From: Proteobacteria bacterium UBA981
GTDB taxonomy: Bacteria > Pseudomonadota > Gammaproteobacteria > Ga0077536
Direction: 5' to 3'
DNA: 64,000 nt
Assembly (NCBI GenBank): GCA_002292285.1
Contig: DBBP01000026.1
Location: 1 to 64,000, forward strand
Position 1 is the first letter of the stretch. Every line of letters starts with the position of its first letter. Both the position numbers and the translations under genes were made by a program. Below, one piece after another: positions 8,995 to 17,707 of this stretch. Below the pieces are notes generated by a model. The model had not been told where the DNA came from and ran no database searches. It saw nothing but the letters and a program-made list of their open reading frames with translations.

Positions 8995-10079
8995 ATTCGT
9001 TTCACACGCTCGAAGTCGCCGCAGTGCGTCCGGAAACGGACAGCGCCGTATGTATAACGCTGAACGTCCCGCCGGCATTGGCCGCAACGTTTCAGTTTCA
9101 ACAAGGTCAGTACCTGACTTTTCGACGCCAGATCGATGGTGAGGAAGTGCGGCGCTCGTACTCGATTTGTAGTGGCGTTGACGAGCCCGCGCTGCAAGTC
9201 GCCGTGAAGGCGCTCGACGGTGGCAAGTTTTCGGGCTGGGCGAACAGTGACCTCAAACCCGGCGATCACATAGAGACGATGGCACCCGCCGGAAGTTTCA
9301 CATCAACCCTCAGTCCGCAGGCGGACAAAAATTACCTGTGCATTGCAGCCGGCAGCGGTATCACCCCGGTACTGTCAATTATCAAATCGATTCTGGCTTG
9401 CGAACCGCGCAGTCATGTGACGTTGCTGTACGGCAATCAGCGCGTGCAAAGCATCATGTTTCGTGACGAACTCGACCGGCTCAAGAATCGGCACATGGCG
9501 CGTTTTCAACTCATTCACGTACTTTCGCAAGAGCAGCGTGACGTTGAGATTCTGAACGGCCGGATCACGAATCGAAAAGGTGCCGAGCTGTGTCGCCATT
9601 TGCTCGACCTGGATGCTATCGATGATTTTTTTCTGTGCGGACCAGAGTCGATGATCTCCGAGGTGTCGCGCGGCCTGCGTGGCGCAGGTGTGCAGGACCA
9701 ACGCATTCACTACGAGCTGTTCGGCGCATCCGCAACGGATGCGGCTGCTGCCGTCGAGCGTCACCAGCAACGTGCGCGCCGCTTTGCCGGCAAGGTCTGT
9801 CGGGTGACCGTCAAAGCAGACGGACGAGAATCAACTTTCGAGCTACCCCCGGACGGTGAGAACGTGCTCGATGCGGCGCTCGATGCCGGCATCGATTTAC
9901 CGTTCGCGTGTAAAGGCGGGGCTTGCGCGACGTGTAAGGCGCAGTTGGTCGGGGGTGAGGTGGAGATGGATGTTTGCCACGCTCTGGAGCCGGACGAGAT
10001 CGCCGCCGGTTACATTCTGACTTGCCAGGCCCATCCGCTCAGCGAAGAGGTGTTTATTGATTTCGATCGGGCGGTGTAA
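8985..10079 (+). CDS. paaE: Phenylacetyl-CoA epoxidase reductase PaaE
   Basis: A 364-residue electron-transfer protein that passes electrons from NADPH through FAD and a 2Fe-2S cluster to the PaaA diiron centre. Domains in order are an FAD-binding beta-barrel with RRSYS (56-60), an NAD(P)-binding domain with AAGSGITPV (121-129), and a plant-type ferredoxin domain. The ferredoxin domain has cysteines at 309, 314, 317 and 347 (CKGGACATC ... LTC). ATG 8985 lies within the end of paaD. The gene is last of the catalytic set, six bases before paaX. Confidence 0.97.
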   Translation: MSVDSFHTLEVAAVRPETDSAVCITLNVPPALAATFQFQQGQYLTFRRQIDGEEVRRSYSICSGVDEPALQVAVKALDGGKFSGWANSDLKPGDHIETMAPAGSFTSTLSPQADKNYLCIAAGSGITPVLSIIKSILACEPRSHVTLLYGNQRVQSIMFRDELDRLKNRHMARFQLIHVLSQEQRDVEILNGRITNRKGAELCRHLLDLDAIDDFFLCGPESMISEVSRGLRGAGVQDQRIHYELFGASATDAAAAVERHQQRARRFAGKVCRVTVKADGRESTFELPPDGENVLDAALDAGIDLPFACKGGACATCKAQLVGGEVEMDVCHALEPDEIAAGYILTCQAHPLSEEVFIDFDRAV

Positions 10080-10085
10080 AGCCTG

Positions 10086-11003
10086 GTGGACGCGCACAGT
10101 CGAATCGAGATCCCTCTTTCTAGTTTGCTAGAACAAAAACCGCCGCGCGCGGGCTCGCTGGCTGTCACCGTCTTCGGCGACTACATCGTCGAGCAGGGTG
10201 GCTCGGTGTGGTTGGCGAGTTTGACGGAAGTGATGGCGGAGTTCGGGTTGAACGCACGCCAGGTACGCACCGCTATTTTTCGACTCGGCCAGGATGGCTG
10301 GCTGCAATCACGCCAGCTCGGGCGGCGTAGTTATTACGCTTTGAGCGCGGATGGGCGAGCACAATTTACGCGTGCTTCAGCACGTATCTACGCGGCTGAG
10401 TCGAAACCATGGGATGGCAATTGGGTATTGCTGATGCCAGGGCAAACCGATTCCGGTGCGCGCGAGGAATTGCGCAAGCGTCTCGGTTGGCTCGGTTTCG
10501 GCGCGCTGCCAAACGGGGTCCTCGCGCATCCGCGCTGCAATGATGAAGCGCTCAATCAAACTCTCGAAGAATTGGGGCTCGCCGGTTCGGTGAGCGTGTG
10601 GCGAGCGCGCCCGGATAACGCCGAGGTGCCAGGTGAGTGGGTGGACAGCGCGTGGGATGTCGCGGGGACGGCAGCCCGCTATCAAGAGTTCATCACTGAT
10701 TTCACGCCATTCCAGGAGCTGCTGACGGGAGGTTGTGTAGTCACCGAACGCGACGCGTTTGTGCTCCGCAGTCTGCTGATCCACAACTATCGGCGCGTTC
10801 TGCTGGGCACGACCGATTTACCACCGAGCTTGTTGCCCTCGCCGTGGTCAGGGGCGACGGCGATGAGCTTGGTCAAAACACTATATGCAGCACTCCAAGT
10901 GCCGGCTACCCGGTATGCTTGCACGCGCTTGAGTAACGCCGAAGGTCCATTACCGCCACCCACAACGGCCTTTTTCAGTCGCTTTGGCGGCCTCGCACAC
11001 TAG
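10086..11003 (+). CDS. paaX: PaaX, phenylacetate operon repressor
   Basis: A 305-residue transcriptional regulator. PaaX represses paa genes and is released by phenylacetyl-CoA. The N-terminal winged-helix part shows SLAVTVFGDYIVEQGG and VRTAIFRLGQDGWLQSRQLGRRSYYALS, followed by the PaaX central and C-terminal domains (WDGNWVLLMP, WLGFGALPNGVLAHP, LIHNYRRVLLGTTDLPPSLLPSPW). The start is taken as GTG 10086, six bases after paaE. The Shine-Dalgarno is weak, consistent with coupled low-level translation. Repressor and target form one operon, implying autoregulation; a candidate operator lies upstream of paaA. Confidence 0.95.
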   Translation: MDAHSRIEIPLSSLLEQKPPRAGSLAVTVFGDYIVEQGGSVWLASLTEVMAEFGLNARQVRTAIFRLGQDGWLQSRQLGRRSYYALSADGRAQFTRASARIYAAESKPWDGNWVLLMPGQTDSGAREELRKRLGWLGFGALPNGVLAHPRCNDEALNQTLEELGLAGSVSVWRARPDNAEVPGEWVDSAWDVAGTAARYQEFITDFTPFQELLTGGCVVTERDAFVLRSLLIHNYRRVLLGTTDLPPSLLPSPWSGATAMSLVKTLYAALQVPATRYACTRLSNAEGPLPPPTTAFFSRFGGLAH

Positions 11004-11045
11004 CGTCAGCCAGAGCACGCCTGCGCTTGAAGCCGGGGTGCGCGT

Positions 11046-11076
11046 AGCCCGGTCGTAACCTGATTCTGACCGGGCT
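11046..11076. terminator. Perfect 9-bp inverted repeat downstream of paaX
   Basis: AGCCCGGTC (11046-11054) and GACCGGGCT (11068-11076) are exact inverted copies around a 13-nt loop, 43 nt past the paaX stop. No T-run follows. It is a plausible end-of-operon hairpin, since the next gene starts about 190 bp later with its own leader. Confidence 0.5.
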
Positions 11077-11265
11077 GGAAGCCGGGCCGTGCGCACAGCG
11101 GGTTAACCCAGCTCGATCTGGAACCGTTCCGCGTCCCGGGCGCGAAAAACGCCCCGGAATGCCGCGAACCATTACCGACACAGTGGATTACCTTCAGTTC
11201 AATAGGCTGCTAGGATTAGTGGTGTTCTCAGGAGCCCGATTTGATCACACAAGGCCGGATAAACA

Positions 11266-12690
11266 ATGGTCGCAGCACTAGCTACACTCCCTACGTATAA
11301 AGATTTACCTGGCCCGCCCGGCCCTCCTTGGGTGGGTAATCTGTTTCAGATCCGTTTCGATGCTTTTCACAGCACGCTTGAGAACTGGGCCGACGAATAC
11401 GGGCCGCTATATCGCTTCCGCGTTGGTCCACGCAAGATCGCAGTCATTTCCGACGCCGACACAATCAAACGTATGCATCGCGAGCGGCCGGACATGTTCC
11501 GGCGCACACGTTCAGTCGCCAGTGCAACAGAAGAGATGCGTCTCAAAGGACTGTTTTCATCAGAGGGGGACGACTGGCGTCGTCAGCGCAAGTTGGTTGC
11601 GATGGCGCTGAACACGGCGCACCTGAAACCTTTTTTCCCGAAACTTCAGACCATCACCGAACGCTTGATGCGACGTTGGGAGACAGCAGCAGATGCTGAG
11701 ACTCCGGTTGATTTATGCCGCGACCTAATGCGCTTTACTGTCGATGTAACGACTCAGCTTGCGTTCGGTATTGATTTCAACACGCTCGAGACGGATGGCC
11801 CGGTTATTCAGCAGAACCTCGATAAGGTTTTTCCAATGTTGAACTGGCGGGTTAACGCACCGTTTGCGTATTGGCGCTACCTGCGCTTCCCCAAAGATCG
11901 GGAACTCGACCGCGCGCTTGCGCAGGTACAGCAGCAGGTCGATGAGATTATTGCCGATGTTCGCAAGCGCATGTTGAGCGATCGAAGCCTTTACGACGCC
12001 CCGACAAATTTTCTCGAAGCGATCATCGCGGCGAAGGAATCGGAAGGCATTGAGTTTTCCGACGCAGATATTTTCGGCAACGTCTGTACATTGCTGTTGG
12101 CCGGCGAAGACACCACGGCCAACACAGTGGCGTGGACAGTAAACTACTTCATGCAGTATCCCGACTACTTTGCTCGCGCACGAGCGGAGGTCGATGCCGT
12201 AATCGCACCATCGGCAGTCCCAACCGAGATCGAGCAAGCGGCGCAGTTCCCGATCCTGGAGGCGATTTACAACGAAGCCATGCGCCTCAAGCCAGTTGCG
12301 CCCTTGAACGCCATGGAGCCGCTGCAAGACGTCGAGCTACTCGGGCATATCATCCCGGCTGGCACGGTCGTGATGATGCTGAATCGTCGTATCGCGATGC
12401 AGGAAGAGAATTTCGGGCACGCTCAGGAGTTCGATCCCGAACGCTGGTTGGTCAGTGACAGTGAGCGCAAGTGTCCGCATGACGTCAGCACATTCTTACC
12501 CTTTGGAACCGGCCCGCGATTTTGCCCCGGGCGTAATCTGGCGTTGCTGCAAATGCGTACGGTACTGGCGATGATTTGTCGCAATTTCGATATTGATCTG
12601 GTCGAGCCGGAACGGGCCGTCACCGAGAAACTGGCCTTCACGATGATGCCGACTAATTTGATTGTGCGCATGCGGAAAAGAAGTGCATAG
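11266..12690 (+). CDS. Cytochrome P450
   Basis: A 474-residue soluble P450 monooxygenase. Motifs are the proline-rich LPGPPGPPWVGN (14-25), the oxygen-binding I-helix AGEDTT (279-284), the K-helix ExxR (Glu337, Arg340), FDPERW (389-394), and the heme loop FGTGPRFCPGRN (413-424, Cys420 as iron ligand). There is no fused reductase and no ferredoxin or reductase gene beside it, so redox partners are elsewhere. The sequence pattern is of the self-standing CYP class often acting on fatty acids, terpenes or steroids; the substrate is not predictable. Start ATG 11266 gives a normal family N-terminus, though its Shine-Dalgarno is weak. Confidence 0.95.
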   Translation: MVAALATLPTYKDLPGPPGPPWVGNLFQIRFDAFHSTLENWADEYGPLYRFRVGPRKIAVISDADTIKRMHRERPDMFRRTRSVASATEEMRLKGLFSSEGDDWRRQRKLVAMALNTAHLKPFFPKLQTITERLMRRWETAADAETPVDLCRDLMRFTVDVTTQLAFGIDFNTLETDGPVIQQNLDKVFPMLNWRVNAPFAYWRYLRFPKDRELDRALAQVQQQVDEIIADVRKRMLSDRSLYDAPTNFLEAIIAAKESEGIEFSDADIFGNVCTLLLAGEDTTANTVAWTVNYFMQYPDYFARARAEVDAVIAPSAVPTEIEQAAQFPILEAIYNEAMRLKPVAPLNAMEPLQDVELLGHIIPAGTVVMMLNRRIAMQEENFGHAQEFDPERWLVSDSERKCPHDVSTFLPFGTGPRFCPGRNLALLQMRTVLAMICRNFDIDLVEPERAVTEKLAFTMMPTNLIVRMRKRSA

Positions 12691-12699
12691 TGAGTGACC

Positions 12700-12720
12700 G
12701 CCATGGCCCGTTCCCATGGC
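12700..12720. terminator. Small hairpin after the P450 gene
   Basis: GCCATGG (12700-12706) and CCATGGC (12714-12720) form a 7-bp perfect stem with a 7-nt loop, followed by TTTA. It is nine bases after the P450 stop and just before the ribosome-binding site of the next gene. It may attenuate read-through. Confidence 0.35.
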
Positions 12721-12739
12721 TTTAGGGGAGTACGGAAAG

Positions 12740-13231
12740 ATGAGAATGCAATTGATTGGTTTGCTCGTGTTGCTGATGCCGTTCGCGACCATCGCAAAAG
12801 AGGCATGCCCGGACGGGAGTGGTCCAAAGGCCGCAGTCGCAAATTATCTCGACGAGATGCAGAATCACAAATTTAGTGACGCGTTTCCGTTTGTCACCGC
12901 AAATATGACCGATGGAAAAGAACTCGGCGAATGGGCCGCCCTGCAAAAGCTTTTCTACGAAGGCGGCGGGGTGAATATTTTCGGTATTGATATCCGCGCG
13001 CCGCTGGTCGATGGCGAAGATTCGGGTTGCGAGGCGCGCGCTATCGTGCCGAATGTGCTGAAGTCACGGGACAAATTCAACAATCAGGGCACCACTGAGT
13101 TCGAGATCTATACGGTGTTGAAGAGCGATGCCGGCTGGCAGATTGATGGTCAGGAAACGCTGTTTGACCAGGTCGATATCGACAAGTGGATGCCCGGCGA
13201 AAAGCTTCCGGATTTCCGCGACCAATATTAG
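12740..13231 (+). CDS. Small exported protein of unknown function
   Basis: A 163-residue protein starting at ATG 12740, with GGGGAG at 12725-12730 as ribosome-binding site; the frame begins earlier at 12716, but that start lacks support. The first 20 residues (MRMQLIGLLVLLMPFATIAK) form a clear signal peptide. The mature part begins EACPDGSGPKAAVANYLDEM and has a size and pattern compatible with an NTF2-like or DUF4019-like fold, which I cannot confirm. Two cysteines in the mature chain could form a disulfide. No recognised function. It ends before a convergent halogenase gene. Confidence 0.7.
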   Translation: MRMQLIGLLVLLMPFATIAKEACPDGSGPKAAVANYLDEMQNHKFSDAFPFVTANMTDGKELGEWAALQKLFYEGGGVNIFGIDIRAPLVDGEDSGCEARAIVPNVLKSRDKFNNQGTTEFEIYTVLKSDAGWQIDGQETLFDQVDIDKWMPGEKLPDFRDQY

Positions 13232-13374
13232 GCCGCCAGCGTACGGCTTGGTGAGGCAGTCAGCAACTGTAAAAAGCGAGCTGCGTTGACTCGGGCATGG
13301 CAAGGCGGACAACGTGCTCAGGATGCTGTCCCCGACACGTAGCTAATGCGCTCTGCGTCCCCGGCCTGGCAATC

Positions 13375-14895
13375 CTAAGTGTTCGCCATTTGCTCGAGTA
13401 CTGCGCGGTGGTCGCTGAAGTGCTCGACCATTGACTCGCAATATTGTCGCGCGTCGGCCGGATCGTAAACCTGCACATTCGCTTTAGGTTTCTTCGGTTT
13501 ACGCGGAAACCGTCCCATACCTGCGAGTATGCAGTACCACGAGGTTGGGCTGTAAACCATACGGCCAGCTTGCTCGCGTAACTCCGTCAAGAGGTCTCCG
13601 CCCTTGTCCCAGACTTTCAGTACACGGGCGACGTCGGCGGAAATGTTCTGGTTCTTACGATTGGCAAGCCAGTATTCCGTATCATCGCGTGTATTGAGTT
13701 TGTAGTGCATGAAGATGTAGTTCTTGATGCCATCGAAAATCAGGTTGATTTTCTCGTTGACGTCGGCGCGGTAACGCGGCGTGAAGCCACCCTGTTCGAA
13801 GCGCTGCATGAAATTTTCCAGCGTGTCCTGTACGACCATCAGCGCCGTTGCTTCCAGCGGTTCAATAAAGCCCTGTGATAGCCCGACTGCGAGACAGTTT
13901 CTTTCCCAGCAACGCTCGGTGCGACCAACTCTCATTTTCAGATGACGCGCTTCAACATCGCTGTCGAGTAGTCCGAGGTGCTCGCGCAATTCGTGTTCCG
14001 CGTCGTTCTCGTTCACAAATTGAGAACTGTAAACATAGCCGTTGCCGTAACGATTCGTGAGTGGGATTTTCCATGCCCAACCGTGTTTCAGTGCGCGCGA
14101 CACTGTCTCCGATGCCAGTTTGCCGGTGTCCTCGTGTGGCGTCGGCATTGCCACAGCACGGTCGTTAAACAACACGTCCTGATAGGACTGGAAACCCACT
14201 CCCAATGTTTTGCCGATGAGCACGCTGGCGAATCCGGTGCAATCAATGAAGAAATCAGCACTCACCGCACCATGTTCTGCGGTTTCGACCGCAGCTACAT
14301 CGCCGTTTTCGTGCCGCACTACTTCGCTGACGGTGTCGTACAGATGTTCAACGCCACGTGCGCGCGCATAGTCGGCGAGAAATTCTCCAATCAGGCTGGC
14401 GTCGAAGTGATATGCGTAGTCGGTCGTATAGTCGGTTGATTGGTTCGCGATCGGTGCGCGGCCATGCTGCGCTAAGGCATTGGAGACAAAAAACGCATCC
14501 GGGTGACCGTGCACATCGAAGTTTCGGTTTCTCAAAGTGACGTTTTGAAAAAATGCACGGATGGAGGCATCGTCGCTGTGCGAGAAGAACGGGTGGTAGT
14601 AGCTGCGAAAGCCTTTGCGCGTAGACCAGTCGGGGAAACGGATGCCGCATTTGTAGGTCGCGTTGCAAGCCGGCATCCACTCGGCTTCACTGACCCCGAG
14701 GCCGTCGAAAAAACGCCGCATCTTCGGCGTCGAACCTTCTCCGACCCCGATCGTGCCAATCGTGCGAGATTCAAGCAAGGTGATTTCGATGCCGCGTTCT
14801 GCCCAGGCATTGGCGAACATCGCCGCTGCCATCCAACCGGCCGTGCCACCCCCGACGATGAGTATTTTTTTGACAGAAGAAGGCTGTTCGCTCAT
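13375..14895 (-). CDS. Flavin-dependent tryptophan-halogenase-like protein
   Basis: A 506-residue FADH2-dependent halogenase of the tryptophan halogenase family. The FAD-binding GGGTAGWMAA is at 15-24 and a second flavin loop GVGEGSTP at 50-57. The proposed catalytic lysine is Lys82 in ATYKCGIRF, equivalent to PrnA Lys79. The halogenase signature W-x-W-x-I-P is HGWAWKIPL (Trp273, Trp275). The active-site glutamate is in FIEPLEATA (Glu345). The C-terminal SPTSWYCILAGMGRFP also fits. All catalytic residues appear present. There is no flavin reductase or biosynthetic cluster next to it, so the halogenated substrate is unknown. Oriented against the preceding gene. Confidence 0.92.
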   Translation of the reverse strand: MSEQPSSVKKILIVGGGTAGWMAAAMFANAWAERGIEITLLESRTIGTIGVGEGSTPKMRRFFDGLGVSEAEWMPACNATYKCGIRFPDWSTRKGFRSYYHPFFSHSDDASIRAFFQNVTLRNRNFDVHGHPDAFFVSNALAQHGRAPIANQSTDYTTDYAYHFDASLIGEFLADYARARGVEHLYDTVSEVVRHENGDVAAVETAEHGAVSADFFIDCTGFASVLIGKTLGVGFQSYQDVLFNDRAVAMPTPHEDTGKLASETVSRALKHGWAWKIPLTNRYGNGYVYSSQFVNENDAEHELREHLGLLDSDVEARHLKMRVGRTERCWERNCLAVGLSQGFIEPLEATALMVVQDTLENFMQRFEQGGFTPRYRADVNEKINLIFDGIKNYIFMHYKLNTRDDTEYWLANRKNQNISADVARVLKVWDKGGDLLTELREQAGRMVYSPTSWYCILAGMGRFPRKPKKPKANVQVYDPADARQYCESMVEHFSDHRAVLEQMANT

Positions 14896-15229
14896 CGCTA
14901 CCGGTTACCAGAGTTGTGGCAGAGAATGATTTTAGCGCGATTCTCGTTGTTGCCGTGGCACAGCTACGGGCGGCGTGCGGATGCCGGTGGTGGGTGTACC
15001 TCGGGTGCGTAGAAAGCGGCAATCCAGTGGTCTGTTTCGCGCTAGACAGCACCCGTTTTGCACAGTTCAGTATCGCATTGCCGGTTGACCACGCGCCGGC
15101 GAGAAACAGGTTGATATCTGTTCCGATGCCCAGTGTGCGTGGGTAGTGATGCCGGTGTTTCCCGGAGGACGTGAATAATTCCTCCTGCACTTCTACTATG
15201 GGGCATTCTGCATAGGGAGTGCGACACTC
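14896..15229. other. Intergenic stretch between divergent halogenase and Lrp-domain genes
   Basis: About 330 bp serve as the divergent control region. No clear promoter boxes or palindromes stand out. A minus-strand reading across 15010-15200 contains a short FAD-oxidoreductase-like phrase (INLFLAGAWSTGNAI), possibly a remnant, but nothing that can be called a gene. Confidence 0.3.
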
Positions 15230-15508
15230 ATGGTGACGGCGATTGTTCTTATTCGAGCGCAGCACGGGCGAGCCAAGGCAATTGCCGAAGCGTTGGCCGA
15301 CTTCCCCGAGATCTCGGAAGTTTATTCTGTGGGCGGTAGTTACGATGTGATCGCGATCGTTCGCGTATCGAAAAACGAAGATATTGCGACCATGGTGACC
15401 GAACGCATGACCCATGTCGCCGGCATTGAGCGTACTGAAACTCTGATCGCGTTCAAATCGTTTTCACGCCACGATTTGGAGCGCGTATTTTCTCTCGGGC
15501 TCGATTGA
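15230..15508 (+). CDS. Stand-alone Lrp/AsnC effector (RAM) domain protein
   Basis: A 92-residue protein consisting only of the alpha-beta RAM/Lrp-AsnC ligand-binding domain. It shows the beta-alpha-beta pattern AIVLIRAQHGRAKAIAEAL, the VYSVGGSYDVIAIVRV strand pair and GIERTETLIAFKSF. No DNA-binding helix-turn-helix precedes it, so it cannot act as a classic Lrp repressor. Family members of this kind may sense amino acids or pair with full-length Lrp proteins. It starts at ATG 15230. It runs convergently into the ccmI end, 30 bp away. Function otherwise unknown. Confidence 0.85.
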   Translation: MVTAIVLIRAQHGRAKAIAEALADFPEISEVYSVGGSYDVIAIVRVSKNEDIATMVTERMTHVAGIERTETLIAFKSFSRHDLERVFSLGLD

Positions 15509-15538
15509 GCGATCCGGCTCGCTCTCCCGTCAACTCGA

Positions 15539-16711
15539 TTAGGGAACGATCTGATCGATAACAATTTCAATCGAGGCGGCAGTAGTCGGCGCAAAAGCCG
15601 CACTGCGCCCTTCGAGATCGCCCGGGCTCGCCTGAGGTCCGCCACTGAGTGCGATGCGCGCAACGACGTAAATCGAGTCGTATGACGAAATATTGTGTCC
15701 CGGCATCATGGCCTGGGAATCGTCAAGCGTGACCGTGACGGGTAGATCGGCAAACTGGTGCCGAATGACCGCCAGCGGCGCGGGCGGTCCATCGCCGGCG
15801 CGGGCGAAAATGAAAACCGGTGCGTCAGCTGCAATGGCCTTGTCCAGGCTCGGCGACAGCGTGACCGTAGCAATGACGCTTGCGGCACCCGAAGGTGTTG
15901 TTTCCGGACTGCCGAGCAAGCGCTGCACATCTGCGCGGATGGGCGCCTCAGGCGGCAGCAATTCCAGCGCCCGTTGCCACAGTCGCCTCGCTTGCATTGA
16001 GTCGCCGTCTTGCGCACGCGCAATGCCATGCACGATCAAGGCGGTGATGTTATCTGGTTCGCGGATGAGAACATCCTCGATGAGCGCTAGTGCGCGTGGC
16101 CCGAGCGCGCCGCCCTCGTGCATTGAGATGGCGTCGACCAGCAGCAATTTGGCATCGACATTGTCCGGATCTAGCGCGACGAGTTGTTCAGCTGCCGCCA
16201 CGGCTTGTTCATAGCGACCCAACTGCAGTTCTGTGCGCGCCAGTACGTTCCACGCCGCGCGGTCCTGGGGCTCATCGGCTACCCGCCGGCGCACCTGTTC
16301 GAGCAGTAGCTCTATGGCGACCTGCGGATCGGCAAGGTCAGCCTGTGGATTGGCGGCGCTGAAGCGCCCAATATGAAGCTGACCGAGCTCAAGATAGAGC
16401 GCTGCAGCCAGTATCGGTACCAGCGCAGCACATGCGAAAACGACGCCGCGGCCGTGGCGCGCTTGCGCAGGTTCGGGTGGTCCGCTATCCACTGCATCGA
16501 GGACCGCGCGCTCAAGTTCCCGGCGCATGGTTGGCGCAATGTCGGGATCCACATCGCCCGCGCCGAGGTCGTCGTCCAACTCTTGCAGACGGCGCAATTG
16601 ATCGGTGGTAGCCGGGTCGCTGAGTTGCTCGTCGGGTTTCCGCCACAAGGGAAGAAGTACCGCCGCCGCCGCGACAAAGGCCATAACGGCCAGTACGATG
16701 GGGAAAATCAC
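15539..16711 (-). CDS. ccmI: Cytochrome c biogenesis protein CcmI
   Basis: A 390-residue protein fitting CcmI, the apocytochrome c chaperone of the heme-lyase complex. It has an N-terminal membrane segment, an acidic cytoplasmic segment (LQELDDDLGAGDVDPD), a second membrane segment near residue 95 (GVVFACAALVPILAAALYLEL), then TPR repeats in the periplasm with ELQLGRYEQAVAAAEQLVALDPDN. A C-terminal beta domain has VFIFARAGDGPPAPLAVIR, typical of the CcmI C-terminus. It is last in ccmABCDEFGHI and overlaps ccmH by four bases. Confidence 0.93.
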   Translation of the reverse strand: MIFPIVLAVMAFVAAAAVLLPLWRKPDEQLSDPATTDQLRRLQELDDDLGAGDVDPDIAPTMRRELERAVLDAVDSGPPEPAQARHGRGVVFACAALVPILAAALYLELGQLHIGRFSAANPQADLADPQVAIELLLEQVRRRVADEPQDRAAWNVLARTELQLGRYEQAVAAAEQLVALDPDNVDAKLLLVDAISMHEGGALGPRALALIEDVLIREPDNITALIVHGIARAQDGDSMQARRLWQRALELLPPEAPIRADVQRLLGSPETTPSGAASVIATVTLSPSLDKAIAADAPVFIFARAGDGPPAPLAVIRHQFADLPVTVTLDDSQAMMPGHNISSYDSIYVVARIALSGGPQASPGDLEGRSAAFAPTTAASIEIVIDQIVP

Positions 16712-17175
16712 GATTCGCGCTGGTGATCGGCAAGCAGACGATCGAGGCGTTCCCGTTCAGTTGCGTCTAATTCCTGCGCAGGCCGTTGGCGCTTGCGCGC
16801 GTGTCGCACGATTGCGACCAGCGCGGCGGCGAAAGCAATCAGTGGACCCAGCCATAACAGCCAGGTCGAGACTTTGAGCGGTGGTCGGTACAACACGAAA
16901 TCGCCATAGCGTTGCACCATAAATTCGAGGATAGCGTCGTTGCTGAGACCTTCGTCGAGCATACGATGGACTTCGCTGCGCAGATCCTGGGCTAATTCAG
17001 CGTGCGAATCCGCCAGAGTCTGGTTCTGGCACACCAGGCAGCGTAGCTCCTCAAGCAGATGCTCGTAGCGTAGCTGCAAATGCGGCGCCGCGAATGACAA
17101 TGGTTCGTCAGCCGCCGTCGTCATCGCCGGCCAGGCCACGGCGCACATCAATACCAGGGTCGCGTAGAACTTCAT
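16708..17175 (-). CDS. ccmH: Cytochrome c maturation thiol protein CcmH
   Basis: A 155-residue periplasmic-facing, membrane-anchored thioredox protein of the CcmH/CycL family, acting on apocytochrome c heme-binding cysteines. It has a signal peptide (residues 1-22), the diagnostic redox motif LRCLVCQNQ (Cys46, Cys49), three-helix bundle sequence SHAELAQDLRSEV, and one C-terminal membrane helix near 105-125 followed by basic residues. Length equals the short CcmH form; the TPR part is encoded by the separate ccmI. The start overlaps the ccmG stop by four bases. Confidence 0.95.
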   Translation of the reverse strand: MKFYATLVLMCAVAWPAMTTAADEPLSFAAPHLQLRYEHLLEELRCLVCQNQTLADSHAELAQDLRSEVHRMLDEGLSNDAILEFMVQRYGDFVLYRPPLKVSTWLLWLGPLIAFAAALVAIVRHARKRQRPAQELDATERERLDRLLADHQRES

Positions 17176-17702
17176 CCCGAGCTGCGCTCGTATTCATGCA
17201 CGCGAGTCAGGAATTCTTTCTCGATAATTTCCTGACTGAGCGGTCCGACATGCTTGTATCGAATCACGCCGCGCGCGTCTATCAGAAAAGTTTCCGGTAC
17301 GCCGTAGACGCCGAGATCAATGCCGAGATTACCGGCAGCGTCGAACAAGCTGAATCGATAGGGGTTCCCGTGTCGCTCCAACCAGGCGCGCGCGGCGGGG
17401 CGCTCGTCCTTGTAATTCATGCCAATCAAGGGGACCTGCTGCTGACGCGCGAGTTCGACCAGCAGGGGGTGCTCCTCGCGACAAGCAACGCACCACGACG
17501 CCCACACGTTGATCAGATACACCTGTCCAACAAGATCGGCGGCCGTGACCCGTTGTGCTGGCGCCGACAATTTGGGCAGCTCGAAGGTCGGTAACGGCTT
17601 CCCAATCAGGGGCGACGGGATCAGACGCGGGTCGCGCTGCAAACCGACAGCAAGAAATGCAACGACGACCGCGAACAGAGCGAATGGGATTGCAAAGCGC
17701 AT
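17172..17702 (-). CDS. ccmG: Thiol:disulfide interchange protein CcmG/DsbE
   Basis: A 176-residue periplasmic thioredoxin-like protein that keeps apocytochrome c thiols reduced. An N-terminal membrane anchor spans residues 3-21. The thioredoxin fold carries NVWASWCVACREEHP with the redox pair Cys71 and Cys74. The later GVYGVPETFLIDARGVIRYKHVGPL contains the cis-proline. The active-site dipeptide Val-Ala replaces the more usual Pro-Thr of enteric CcmG. It starts five bases after the ccmF stop, in operon. Confidence 0.95.
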   Translation of the reverse strand: MRFAIPFALFAVVVAFLAVGLQRDPRLIPSPLIGKPLPTFELPKLSAPAQRVTAADLVGQVYLINVWASWCVACREEHPLLVELARQQQVPLIGMNYKDERPAARAWLERHGNPYRFSLFDAAGNLGIDLGVYGVPETFLIDARGVIRYKHVGPLSQEIIEKEFLTRVHEYERSSG

Positions 17703-17707
17703 TGCAA

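Noticed and set aside
14771..15415. Minus-strand ORF across the halogenase promoter
   Set aside because: It overlaps two better-supported genes. A short FAD-like phrase is not enough to call a gene.
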